This document shows positions 49,923-61,657 of a DNA stretch of 64,000 nt, in pieces. Location of the stretch: assembly GCA_027924645.1 (NCBI GenBank), contig BSBN01001149.1, forward strand, positions 4,216,001 through 4,280,000, given 5' to 3'. The translations under genes were made by a program, and so were the position numbers. The notes beneath the pieces were generated by a model. The model did no database searches. It was given only the letters and a program-made list of their open reading frames with translations, and was not told where the DNA came from. Each line of letters begins with the position of its first letter. The stretch's first letter is position 1. The DNA is from Cunninghamia lanceolata. Taxonomy: Eukaryota > Streptophyta > Pinopsida > Cupressales > Cupressaceae.

Positions 49923-50430
49923 CAGTGACAAAATATCCGCTCGGGCATGGTTATAGAAGTTATTAACATACTTTACACTTAGCCATATGGTGGAAGAGGA
50001 CGCCATACAATTCGCTACATTGCATTTGGAGAGTGGTGCCTATGATTGGTGGCACCATGGTTTGATTACTTACGGGCACAACCTTGTGTAAGCATTGTTT
50101 GACTTTAGCTAGAGATTTTTGGAGTGCTTTTGAGTAGAAGGATGAGTAGATTGCTGTGCATGAGCCTAAGTAGTTGATGGAGGATAATATTGGCACTAGC
50201 AAAGGTACGCTTGGAGCTCCTTTAGGAATACCATGATATCTCCCATTTAGGGTTCGTGGAGAGTTATATGAGGATCAAATTACTCTACTCATTGATAGTG
50301 GGGCTATCCACAATTCTATTGATAAGGGCCTTGTGGCTAAGTGAAGATTGAAGGTAGAGAATTTCTCGGGGTTCAATGTGACCATTGTTGATGGTTTTAC
50401 TATCCCATGCATCAAGGTGGATAGAAAATA
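49923..50430 (+). pseudogene. Ty3/gypsy gag 3' part and retropepsin fragment
   Basis: After the LTR the gag resumes with SDKISARAWL, then AIQFATLHLES and YDWWHHGLI at 50000-50065. At 50250-50420 a protease block reads FRVRGELYEDQ then LLIDSGAIHNSID; DSG is the aspartic-protease triad. The counterpart in the intact chromovirus is CLVDSGATHNFID near 56500. The gag C-terminus and zinc knuckle are missing between them, and no RT follows. Instead, BELL-like sequence begins within about 50 bases. Confidence 0.8.
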
Positions 50431-50469
50431 CAAACAATACTAGCATCAAATGTAAATTGTTATCTCATC

Positions 50470-51068
50470 ATTTGAAGCTATTACCAAGTTGGGCATGCCA
50501 AGGCTGCACTTCTCTTGCACTTCAAACAATTTCTAGACAGTTTTGATGCTTGAGAGGTTAAATTTGTGTAGTGGGCAAACGTTTGGGCAAGGAAGAAATA
50601 CAAGAAAGTTGCAAAGGTGAAATTTCTCATTTGCAATTCATGGATCATTAGTTGTAGCAGCAATGAGCTCTTCAACAACTAGGTATGACTCAACAACATG
50701 CATGGAGGCCATAGAGAGGTTTTCAAGAGCAATCAATTTCTGTCTTACGAGTTTGTTTGTTTGAGCATTTTCATCGTCCATACCCCAAAGATCTTGATAA
50801 AATTATGCTAGCAAGGTAGGCAAAATTGACGAGAATTTATATTTCTAATTGGTTCATAAATGCATGTGTATGCTTTTGGAAGCCCATGTTAGAAGAAATG
50901 TATATGGAAGAAACTAATGAAGTTGAGTTAGCACATGCATTAGATGAAAAGTATAGCAAGAGAAATGTTGAAAATAAGGAAGAGGTAAAGTTAGACAAAG
51001 GACTTGGAAACAACGACTATCATCAAGAGGAGAAACATACAACATCACACCTTGGTAGCAACATATAG
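50470..51068 (+). pseudogene. BELL-type (TALE) homeodomain cDNA-like fragment
   Basis: Starting at about 50471 the reading FEAITKLGM then LALQTISRQF matches the BELL (POX) domain. SHLQFMDH and ALQQLGMTQQHAWRP follow at about 50630-50725. The homeodomain comes next: [20 protein letters not shown] with the TALE Pro-Tyr-Pro loop, IMLAR, and [20 protein letters not shown] at 50840-50905. In functional BELL proteins the recognition helix is NWFINARVRLWKPM; here both Arg are Cys. Stops replace codons at several sites. The homeodomain reads through with no intron, although BELL genes normally have introns here, so I infer a reverse-transcribed copy. In plants these proteins pair with KNOX proteins in meristem control. 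Confidence 0.85.
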
Positions 51069-51244
51069 GATGCAATCTATAAAGAACAAATATGACAAGT
51101 GGTAGCTTGCAGTTTGAGCAATCCTCTAATTCAAACTATAACAAAAATTGGACATTTAGTATAGAAGAGGCATCAGGTGAAGAAGTGTTTCATGAAGTTC
51201 AGGAGGGTGCAACACAAGGGGGAGGGTGCAACACAAGGGCAACT

Positions 51245-51353
51245 TAAAAAGGCTTTGACAACTTCTTTAGTTGTTCTTTCAAGTGAAATAGCAAGTAGAG
51301 TATCAGTTGGTGATTAGTCACTTGTATATGATTCAACTCTTTCTATTGGAGTG
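51245..51353 (+). pseudogene. FKGP fragment, part 1 (pyrophosphorylase region)
   Basis: The reading VVLSSEIASRVSVGD, stop, then SLVYDSTLSIGV resembles the beta-helix-like repeats at the end of the GDP-fucose pyrophosphorylase half of plant FKGP. It stops at the chromovirus insertion and continues at 59944. On its own the match is weak; the assignment rests on the continuation. Confidence 0.6.
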
Positions 51354-53287
51354 TGTAAAATACCCTTCTAGAAATGACTGATTTTTTTTGCCAATTTAGA
51401 TAAGATTTCTTGCACACTTCAATTAAATAACATTATCAAATGAACAAGGAATTATAGCATATCAAACCCACATAAACTTTGCATATATGAAACCAACAAA
51501 TAAATGAAACATGAAATGTCAAGTGGCTGGAATTTATTTCAGTCCATGTTTGATTTTATATCAGATTTAATTACAAATCAATATGAAGCCCAAATGCATC
51601 AAACTTTGCATACAAATATAGCCCAAAGCCTCTAGAATGATGATGGCTATCAAATGGACACAAAACAGTATTGAAAAAGCTTCAATAAATTTCTGATAGA
51701 AACTTTCTGTATGCTAATATGACTGCTCAAAATGAACTTTCAACCCAGCCAAGGGTTTACAATGAAATATCATGAAATATCTCCTCCAAATGCATTCTAT
51801 GGATGCATAGGAAGGTCTTCTATCAAGCACAACTCTTCAACCTTCAAACCCTTGATCAAATCCACCTAAAAAGCCCTGAAATTCCAATGTAAAGTCGCTA
51901 TTATAAAAATCAGACCCTGCTGTAGCAAAATCAGACCCTGCAAAATATGAAAATACCATCCAAATTGTACTCCAAATTCACTAAACTACTTTGGTAGTCA
52001 ATCCTCTACACCAAGAGCTTCAAATAGATATCAATATCACTTCCAAACTCTTCAAATAACCTGCAAATTTAATCCAATGATGAAATCTGTATGACAAAAT
52101 CTCACAAATTGTTATGGGATCATCACCACAACATTCAAGGGATCATCTCCTTGAAGAAAATAACTAGAAAATGCAATTTCCAGCTAGAATAGATAAAATG
52201 CAAAAGCTTACCATAAGATCAAAAGTTGCAAAATGAAGCTTAAGTCATCTATTTAAACTCCTCAAGCTTGGACGTCCATCCTCTTGGCAATTTTGGAATG
52301 CATTTTGAAATCCATCAATGAAAATCAAGGAATTGGAACAATATTGAATGATCTTCACCAAATATGTTTTCATTTAAAACAATCTTCAATTATTTTAAAT
52401 GAATTTACTCCTCTATGAATCGATCCTCTAGAGCTTGGCATTTGAACTCTTGCATTGAATTTTTGAATTGCAATCATTTAAACTCCTCTTCATTGCTTGG
52501 GCGATCAACCATATGCATTTAATTTTGAGTTTGTATGGCATTTAAAAACCTTCTAACCTCCCATCGATCCTTTCCATGCTTAGACGAGTGTATTAAATGA
52601 TGCCATTTGCATTTAAAATGATCTTCTACTAACCGTCGCTGCTCCATACATGATTGCCGCTGCTCCATACATTGGTGTTTTGCATTTAAAATATCAACAA
52701 AGCAATTTTAAATGATTTTACCTTATAGCCACCTCCTTGCTAGCCATTGACACTTCATACAATGAGCAATTTGCAATTTTAAATGACTCTAGTCTTGGGC
52801 GAATGGAATTTAGCATTCCTCTATGCAAATCGAACACCTCCAAGATAGCCATTGGCACCAAAAACCATGCTCAAATGAAATAATATTAAATACTCCTCAT
52901 GCATCGATCCATATACCTTGGTCTTTGACTTGAATTTGGGCCAATCTTTGACTTGTCAATACTCCTTCACCAATAGGTCTTACCTGAGCTATCCATAATT
53001 ACATCATCTCCATGCAAATAGATTAAAGAAAATGTAATTAAAGATTTCATTTTCCCTCCTTATTTATCAAATTCAAATTCAAATTCAAATGAATGAAAAT
53101 ACAATCGTAATATTGCATTTTCCATATATCTCAAATACACCAGTTAAGCTAACTTTCCAAATCTCCATGTGTAGAAGCCAACTCAACTAGCCAATTATTC
53201 CCTTACCAATGCATTAGCCTATGGGAATAGATGATAGGCTAACCAAATATCTCCATATAACATCACTTCGGAATTGGGGACATGACA
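51354..53287 (-). repeat. Chromovirus 3' LTR
   Basis: TGTAAAATACCC...GGGGACATGACA on the plus strand, 1934 bp. Confidence 0.93.
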
Positions 53288-53289
53288 GT

Positions 53290-56200
53290 CCTCCCTTCCC
53301 TGCATTGCTTGTCCTCAAGCAATCGAAGATTGGGATGCTCTAAACTATTCTCACCTTCCCATGTAGCATCCTCTAATGGCAAATCTCTCCAACGCACCAA
53401 ATACTCCCTGATGATTGGGCTCCTCAATCTCCTCTCTCACGTCCACAATGCTATCTGGATCAAGTATCAACATACCCCCTTCATCAAGAGGTGGAAGATC
53501 AATGGAAGAAACCACATGTTGACCCAATGTCTTTTTGAGGCATGAAACATGAAAAACATTATGAATGCGGCTTCCTGATGGTAGCTCCAACTCATATGCT
53601 ACTTCTTCGACTCTCCTGATGATCCTGTAAGGCCCATAGAATCTTGGCTTGAGTTTTTCTGCAGCACTTTTCTTCAATGAGCTCTGTCTATATGTCTGTA
53701 AGCGCAAGAAAACCAAGTCATCTATCTCAAATGATCTCTCCACTCTATGCCTATCTGCCTACATTTTCTGCTGATTTTGAGCATGCTGAATATTATCCTA
53801 AAGAAGTCTAAGGATATCCTATGTGTCTTGCATCATCTCCTTAGCTCTAGGAGCTCTAGTATCATCAAAAGCCAAATCAACAAAAGATAATGCATCATAC
53901 CCATATAGTGCCCAAAATGGAGTCATGCTAATGGACATATGATAGGTGGTATTCTAACAATACTCACCAAGGTACAACCATCTCACCCAAGCACGCTGAT
54001 GACTTGCAACATAATTGTGAAGATAACCCTCAACCCACTTATTCACAATCTCTGTCTGACCATTTGTTTGAGGATGATAACTAGTGCTCGGTGTCAACTC
54101 TGTACCTGTAAATTGGAATAGCTCTCTCCAAAACATACCAATGAATCTACTATCCCGATCACTCACAATAGTCTTCGGTAGGCCATGCAAACAGAACACT
54201 TCTCTAAAGAATAACTCTGCAACCTGTAAAGCTGAATAATCCGCTGCAATAGAAAAGAAATGTGCATATTTTGTTAATCTATCAACAACTACATATATGC
54301 AATCTCTACCATGTACCTTTGGAAGACCCGTGATAAAATCCATAGAGATACTCTCCCACTTCTGCTCAGGAATAGGCAATGGCTGAAGTAGACCGGCGGG
54401 AAAATTATGCTCAGACTTGTTCTGCTGACAAGTCAAACACTCCCTAACATGCTGTAGAACATCATCCTTGAGACCCTTCCAAGAGAATCTCTCATGAATT
54501 TGTCTATAGGTTTTGAAAAACCCTGGATGTCCTGCTAGAGGTGTGTCATGAACAACTCTCAAAATCTGCTGTTTGAGCTTTGACTCAGGTACCAAAAATA
54601 TCCTGTCCTTATAATATATCACATCATCAATCACCTTGTACCTGTCATCCTGTATAATACCATCCATGATCTCGCATGCAAAAGTAGATTTGGAATACTC
54701 AACTAAAAGTTGAGATTTCCAATCAGCTGAAATCTCACTCAAAGAACAAATAGTAGGCCTCCTGGAAAGTGCATCAGCAACAATGTTCTTCTTTCCCTTC
54801 ACAAACTCAATATCAAAGTCATATGCCTGTACCTTAGAGACCCATTTTTGTTGTCTCTCATTCAAATCCTTTTGTTCCAAGAAGTATTTCAGATTACTGT
54901 GGTCGGTCCTTACCACAAACTTAGCACCTACCAAGTACTGACGAAACTTAGCCAATGCATGCATAATGGCTAGCATCTCCTTGTCATAGGTGGAATATAG
55001 GCGTTCCACATCTCTCAATTTTCTGCTCTAATATGCAATGGGATGCCTATTCTGCATCAACACAGCCCCAATACCATCTTCTGATGCATCACACTCTAAA
55101 ACAAAAGACTGTGTAAAATCTGGTAGTGCCAAGACTGGAGTAGTACTCATAATCTCCTTGAGACGATCAAATGTTACCTATGCTGCCTCTGACCATAAGA
55201 AAGCTCCTTTCTTAGTGAGATCTGTCAATGGTGTTGCCAACTGTGAAAAATCTCTAACAAACCTTCTGTAGTAGCTGCAAAGACCCAAGAAACCTCTCAA
55301 CTCTGAAATGTTCCTTGGAATAGGCCACTCCTGAATAGCCTTGATCTTCTCATCCTGAACTCGCACTGCATCAGCACTAATCATATGACCTAGATTAAGA
55401 ATCTCCTTCATCCCAAAATCACACTTGGACATCTTGGCATATAATGACTGTAACTCCATGACTCCAAGTACCTCCTCAAGATGTTGGAGATGTTCCACCC
55501 ATGTCTTACTAGAAATCAAAATATCATCAAAGAAAACCAACAAAAACTTACGCAACTGCTTGTTGAAAACATGATTCATACAAGACTGAAATGTAGTAGG
55601 TGCATTAGTAAGACCAAAGGGCATCACAAGGAACTCATAGTGTCCATAGTGACATCTGAAAGCTGTCTTTGGAATGTCCTTCTCACGAACATGAATCTGA
55701 TGATAGCCTGAACGAAGATCAATCTTAGAAAAGTACATTGCCCCATACGACTCATCAAGCAACTCATTGATCCTAGGTATAGGATACCTGTTTTTGATTG
55801 TCCTCTTGTTCAAAGCTCTATAATCAATATACATCCGCATAGTCCCATCCTTCTTTTTAACCAACACAACTGAAGAAGCAAAAGGACTAGATGATGGCCG
55901 AATGTGTCCCATATCATAGTCTTCTCAATCTCAACCTTGAAGTGCCTAGGATGATGATATGGTGTGATATTGATGGGCTTGGTTCCATCCTCTAACTCAA
56001 TCACATGCTCAAATCCACGGTCTGGTGGTCTACCTGGAGGAATGTCACCAAATACCTTACTGTACTTATCCAATACTGATTGGATATCCACATGATACTC
56101 ACCATTGGAAGAAGGCTTAGAAGTTATTTCAACTTGGGCTGCCCATGCAATATCATTGTGTCGAAACAAAGTCTCCATACGCCTAGCTGAAATGACCCTA

Positions 56201-56670
56201 GTATTACCATCTGATATGGCTCTCAAAATTACCTTCTTTCTTTTATGCATAAATTCTATCTCCATCGTCCTCAAATCCTGAATGTACCTACCAATAGAAT
56301 GCAACCATTGCATCCCTAGTACCACGTCAATCCCTGAAAGTCCAACCATGTAGAAATCATCTGTCAAATGTACTCTCCCATTTGTATACTCAATTGTGGC
56401 ACCCCCTTTTGACAATTCATGGTGAAACCATCAGCTACCACAATTGTGAATCCCTCAAAGTCCTCTGCTTGTAATCCACGTCTCAAGACCAAACCCTCAT
56501 CAATGAAATTATGTGTGGCACCACTATCCACTAAACATGTAACCTTTTGTCCATTAATAACTCCTTTGATCCTGAATGCACGGTATTTAGGAACTCATGA
56601 AATAGTAGCAATAGTGATGGGATTACTAATATCATTAGACTTTGGCTCCAAAATAAGCTGATCATCATCA
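53290..56670 (-). pseudogene. Chromovirus pol: protease, RT, RNase H, integrase, chromodomain
   Basis: On the minus strand the protease has CLVDSGATHNFID near 56500-56545 and a DVVLGMQWL strand near 56310. RT is at 55178-55912 with FFDDILI as active site, and the RNase H region passes through YSTYDKEMLA and DALSRRP. The integrase follows with an HxxxH-CxxC finger (HPGF...CLTCQQNK) and a DDE core (MDFITGLP, VSDRDSRF, NGQTEIVNKW) at 53954-54600. A C-terminal chromodomain follows (REYLVRWRDLPLEDATWEG) near 53345-53410, shifted in frame from the upstream ORF. Stops lie near 55020, 55175, 53953 and 56415. The chromodomain targets integration to marked chromatin in this clade. Confidence 0.93.
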
Positions 56671-56690
56671 TGGCATGAACCTGTATCATC

Positions 56691-57914
56691 CTATAAATTA
56701 CTATCATCATCTGATAATACCTCAATGAGATGAGCTTTGCCTTTTCCAAGGCATCTATGTCCTGGTTCCCATGGTTGCTTGCAAGAAAAGCATAGCTTCT
56801 TCCTTCTCAATTCATCTCTCTCTATTGCTGAAGGATTAGGCTTAGGCTGAAATGGTTTCCTCTGATTAGAACCTGTGCGTTTGTAGAAGCTTTTCTTTGG
56901 AGTGAATGTAGGAGTAGTATCCAAATCATGTGCTAAATCAATAGCCTCCTCAAGAGTAATTGGCTTGTGTACCTTAACCAAACCCTTAATCCTATCATTC
57001 AGCCCTTCCATAAACAACATTGTGATCCTCCTATCTGACATATTAGGAACCATAACCGCAATTTTTTGAAATTCATTCACATAAGCCTCAACTCTACCTG
57101 TTTGTTTGAACTATGCAAGCTCACGGTAGTAGACCTTTATATCCTTGCGATCAAACCTGTTAATGAGTTTTTGAACAAACTCATCATATGAAGTAATCCT
57201 GTTGTGATGTTGTGAAACCAAACCATGATGCCACCACTCATATGCAAGACCCTCCAAATGCATAGTGGCAAAATGTATAGCCTTTTCTTCACTCATGGGT
57301 TTGAGTGTAAGAAAGGTATCCAACTTATTTACCCATGCCCTAGCACTTAGCTTGCCACTACCATCAAAACTAGGAAGAGGAATTTTGTTCAATACATCCT
57401 TGTATTCTTTTGGTTGTGTAGGTTGAGCCCTTCTTTGCCTTGGCCGATTCACTCTACCTTTTTGATCTTCTCTTTTTTGACTCATGTAGTTATTGAAATT
57501 GATTCTATTCCTTACATGCTCAGGAAGTGAATCATACTCATAAACCAAAGATATGACATTCTCCTCAAATGGAACTTCTTCTCCTTCATCTTGTGGCTGT
57601 ACCTTTTCTTCTACATCTTCCCTAGGAAGGAAAATAGGTTGCATAGGTCTCTCAACTGTTGGTGTTCTTGCCCTTCTAGCATGTGTTGGTGATCTTCTAG
57701 CTATACTAACTGCATCTTGATTGTTTTCATTACCTGCATTGTTATTTCTGTTACCCATCATAGCTTGAAACATTCTTTCAATATTTGCATTTGTTTGTTG
57801 CTGTTGTTCAGTTGCCTCACGTTGTTGAGCTGCCATCTCACGCTGATTATTGACCATATCTCTTAACATGTTACCAATTTCATCTTGTGGAATATCTTTC
57901 CTTCGATCACCCAT
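56691..57914 (-). pseudogene. Chromovirus gag with CCHC-like knuckle
   Basis: It starts MGDRRKDIPQDE at 57914, with a Gln-rich stretch at residues 25-45 and a capsid block IPLPSFDGSGKLSARAWVNK, then ATMHLEGLAYEWW. After an in-frame TAG near 57108 it continues to CFSCKQPWEPGHRC at about 56760, the retroviral-type zinc knuckle. The single stop splits an otherwise readable 400-residue protein. Confidence 0.92.
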
Positions 57915-57995
57915 TGTATCTGTTCTTCTTCTCTTATAATGATGAGGCTAAGGATCAATGTTGAAGCTCATAACCCATAGGTTGGCAGGTTCCAA

Positions 57996-58007
57996 GCTTT
58001 GATACCA
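57996..58007 (-). other. Chromovirus primer-binding site
   Basis: The minus strand reads TGGTATCAAAGC, one base from the LTR edge, an iMet-type PBS with one change (AAAGC for AGAGC). Confidence 0.88.
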
Positions 58008-58008
58008 T

Positions 58009-59938
58009 TGTAAAATACCCTTCTAGAAATGAATGAATTTTTTTTGCCAATTTAGATAAGATTTCTTGCACACTTCAATTAAATAACAGCATCAAATGAA
58101 CAAGGAATTGTAGCATATCAAACCCACATCAACTTTGCATAAATGAAACCAACAAATAAATGAAACATGAAATGTCAAGTGGCTGGAATTTATTTCAATC
58201 CATGTCTGATTTTATATCGGACTTAATTACAAATCAATATGAAGCCCAAATGCATCAAACTTTGCATACAAATATAGCCCAAAGCCTCTAGAATGATGAT
58301 GGCTATCAAATGGACACAAAACAGTCTTGAAAAAGCTTCAATAAATTTTTGATATAAACTTTCTGTATGCTGATATGACTGCTGAAAATGAACTTTCAAC
58401 CCAGCCAAGGGGTTACAATGAAATATCATGAAATATCTCCTCCAAATGCATTCTATGGATGCATAGGAAGGTCTTCTATCAAGCACAACTATTCAACCTT
58501 CAAACCCTCGATCAAATCCACCTAAAAAGCCCTGAAACTCCAATGTAAAGTCGCTGTTATAAAAATTAGACCCTGCTGTTGCAAAATCAGACCCTGCAAA
58601 ATATGAAAATACCATCCAAATTGTACTCCAAATTCATTAAACTACCTTGGTAGTCAATCCTCTACACCAAGAGCTTCAAATAGATATCAATATCACTTCC
58701 AAACTCTTCAAATAACCTGCAAATTTAATCCAATGATGAAATCTGTATGACATCATTTCACAAATTGTTATGGGATCATCACCACAACATTCGAGGGATC
58801 ATCTCCTTGAAGAAAATAACTAGAAAATGCAATTTCCAGCTAAAATAGATAAAATGCAAAAGCTTACCATAAGATCAAAAGTTGCAAAATGAAGCTCAAG
58901 TCATCTATTTAAACTCCTCAAGCTTGGACGTCCATCCTCTTGGCAATTTTGGAATGCATTTTGAAATCCATCAATGAAAATCAAGGAATTGGAACAATAT
59001 TGAATGATCTTCACCAAATATGCTTTCATTTAAAACAATCTTTAATTATTTTAAATGAATTTACTCCTCTATGAATTGATCCTCTAGAGCTTGGCATTTG
59101 AACTCTTGCATTGAATTTTTGAATTGCAATCATTTAAAATCCTCTTCATTGCTTGGGCGATCAGCCATATGCATTTAATTTTGAGTTTGTATGGCATTTA
59201 AAAACCTTCTAACCTCCCATCGATTCTTTCCATGCTTAGACGAATGTATTAAATGATGCCATTTGCATTTAAAATGATCTTCTACTAACCGTCGCTGCTC
59301 CCTACATGACTGCCGCCGCTCCATACATTGGTGTTTTGCATTTAAAATATCAACAAAGCAATTTTAAATGATTTTACCTTATAGCCGCCTCCTTGCTAGC
59401 TGTCGACACTTCATACAATGAGCAATTTGCAATTTTAAATGACTCTAGTCTTGGGCGAATGGAATTTAGCATTCCTCTATGCAAATCGAACACTTCCAAG
59501 ATAGCCGTTGGCACCAAAAACCATGCTCAAATGAAATAATATTAAATACTCCTCATGCATCGATCCATATACCTTGGTCTTTGACTTGAATTTGGGCCCA
59601 TGTTTGACTTGTCAATACTCCTTCACCAATAGGTCCTACCTGGAGCTATCCATAATTACATCATCTCCATGCAAATAGATTAGAGAAAATGTAATTAAAG
59701 ATTTCATTTTTCCTCCTTATTTATCAAATTCAAATTCAAATGAATGAAAATACAATCTTAATATTGCATTTTCCATATATCTCAAATACACTAGTTAAGC
59801 TAACTTTCCAAATCTCCATGTGTAGAAGCCAACTCAACTAGCCAATTATTCCCTTACCAATGCATTAGCCTACGAGAATAGATGATAGGCTAACCAAATA
59901 TCTCCATGTAACATCACGTCGGAATTGGGGACATGACA
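58009..59938 (-). repeat. Chromovirus 5' LTR
   Basis: 1930 bp. On the minus strand it starts TGTCATGTCCCC at 59938 and ends GGGTATTTTACA at 58009. Confidence 0.93.
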
Positions 59939-59943
59939 GAGTG

Positions 59944-60394
59944 TATATAGGTTTTCTAGATGTGTGTTTGTGGGAGTTCATGTCGAGCAAAATAGTAAAT
60001 CATGGTTTGACAACAATGCTTCTTTACTTGTGCTTCTTGATCATAATTGCATTTGGGAAGCACCTTTGATGGGTAATGCAAATGGGTGGTACCTTGTGTG
60101 GGAAGTAATTGAGGAAAGCTTTTCTTAGAACTCAGTATTCAAGAAAGTGATTTATGGAATCAATCATAGAAGCAACAAAGATATTTGTTGAATGCAAAGC
60201 TTTTCCTAGTTATGACATATGGTGAAGTTTTGAAACTAGCCATGTGGCTTATGAGATTTAACTCAAATTAAAAAGAGAGTATGTTGCATTTATGGAAAAA
60301 TTGTCATAGGGTCAGTTTAGAATCAAATGCACTATAGTATTGATTGTAAACGGCTATATGAGGGTTAGTTTGATCTTTCTAGGGCTTGAGGGCA
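59944..60394 (+). pseudogene. FKGP fragment, part 2
   Basis: The plus-strand reading CVFVGVHVEQNSKSWF, then LLDHNCIWEAPLMGNANGW, corresponds to the plant FKGP segment around LPDRHCLWEVPLV. After a frame change, IQESDLWNQS and LNAKLF...GEVLKLAMWLMR follow, then KESMLHLWKNCHRVSLE. These align in order with the linker between the pyrophosphorylase and kinase halves. Stops occur near 60130 and 60165. About 80 residues normally following are missing before part 3. Confidence 0.8.
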
Positions 60395-61582
60395 TGTAAT
60401 GATCCTAATTAATTATTTTTGCAATATTCTGATATTTTGTAAATTTTTGATTTTTTGAACAAATAAATAACTGAAAATAACAAAATCGAATAGATGCTAG
60501 GGCTGCAGAATTCATTGTGAACATTACCAAACCCTCGCATACATATTTCATGATCAAAACACACTCAAATCTGAACATATAAATGATGTAACAACAGATT
60601 GGAGACCACAAATAAATTTTGAAATTTTATTTCAACTGCTGAAATAAGGTACAATGATGTAAATCAGTAAATGCACTCACAAACCCTAAAAAACAGTTGT
60701 ACGACCTCACATATAGGCTGTAAATCAACACCAAAGTCCTCCAAACTGATTCGCCCTTGTGCAAAAATTAATGGCAGCAATAATCACTAAAACAGTAGTA
60801 AATACCGTAGATTTGAGTCGTTGTGCTTGATAAATTATTTCTGAATTTTTGAGAAGCGATACGGTCTTGAAACCTTCATAAATCAGCAACAAATGACTCC
60901 AAAAATGCTGATTTGGTGGTAAAACACTATACCGACCACTGTAGGAATAATATGCAATCTTCAAAATGTTGAAATCTTCATCAAATCACTATAGTGAGTC
61001 GTGACACTATAGCAGCAACATATCAACTTGAAACTTGTCTAAATATGCTGATTTGATGATGTAGAACGATTTGATTGCAACTCCAAGTTGCCCAATTTCT
61101 GGAATCTTGTATGAAATCTCCAAAAACAACAAAATTGTGATCCTTGGATGGAATCACCCAAAATAAGAAATGAGAGTTTTCATTCTTGGATGCCCTATAT
61201 TAAACGAACTACTCAAATTTGAAAATTGGATGCAAAAGGATAACATGAATGATGATCAATTGGAAGCCAAATGCCCCCTTTTAAACATTTCCAAATTGGG
61301 CTCTCGTCCATGATTAAATTCCCTCCAAAATAGTATTTAAAAATATTATTTTATTTTATTTTATTTTTAGTATTTAAAAATACTTTTGTTTAATACTAGT
61401 GTTTAAAAACACTTTATTTTATTTTAATAATATTATTTAAGTTGCCCCATGAATTAAAATTTACCGGGCCCAATTCAAAATAATATTATAATTTATTTCC
61501 CTTATTTTTCCTCAGCCTACGAGAAATGGAAATAGGCTAGAGGTCTTCTCCATGGCTCCATTTCGAAAAAGGGGACATGATA
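60395..61582 (-). mobile_element. Solo LTR (TSD GGGCA) inside the FKGP fragment
   Basis: GGGCA lies at 60390-60394 and 61583-61587. The plus strand reads TGTAATGATCC...GGGGACATGATA, 1188 bp; the last CA has become TA. Its minus-strand start, with AGCCTATTTCC...GTAGGCTGAG, resembles the 20231-type LTRs. Confidence 0.88.
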
Positions 61583-61587
61583 GGGCA

Positions 61588-61657
61588 AAATGAAGGTGCA
61601 AATGTAATTGGAGAAAGTGTATGGGCAACAATGGGTGCTAAAATGGCTACAATTGTG
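61588..61657 (+). pseudogene. FKGP fragment, part 3
   Basis: The reading ESVWATMGAKMATIV continues as KHGFEY after the next LTR. It matches the helix VWGAVAEETASAVRYGF just before the kinase domain in plant FKGP. It is short, but in the right place between parts 2 and 4. Confidence 0.7.

Larger units (their letters stand above)
51354..59938 (-). mobile_element. Complete Ty3/gypsy chromovirus (TSD GAGTG)
   Basis: GAGTG lies at 51349-51353 and 59939-59943. LTRs of 1934 and 1930 bp bound the element and differ by only a few per cent by eye. Minus-strand order is 5' LTR, PBS, gag, protease, RT, RNase H, integrase, chromodomain, polypurine tract (GGGAAGGGAGGAC at about 53288-53300) and 3' LTR. 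It is the youngest-looking full element in the window, yet gag and pol each contain stop codons. It interrupts the FKGP fragment. Its LTR family also supplied solo LTR 13763-18258. Confidence 0.95.

Noticed and set aside
53939..55711. Plus-strand ORFs
   Set aside because: Antisense shadows of chromovirus pol.
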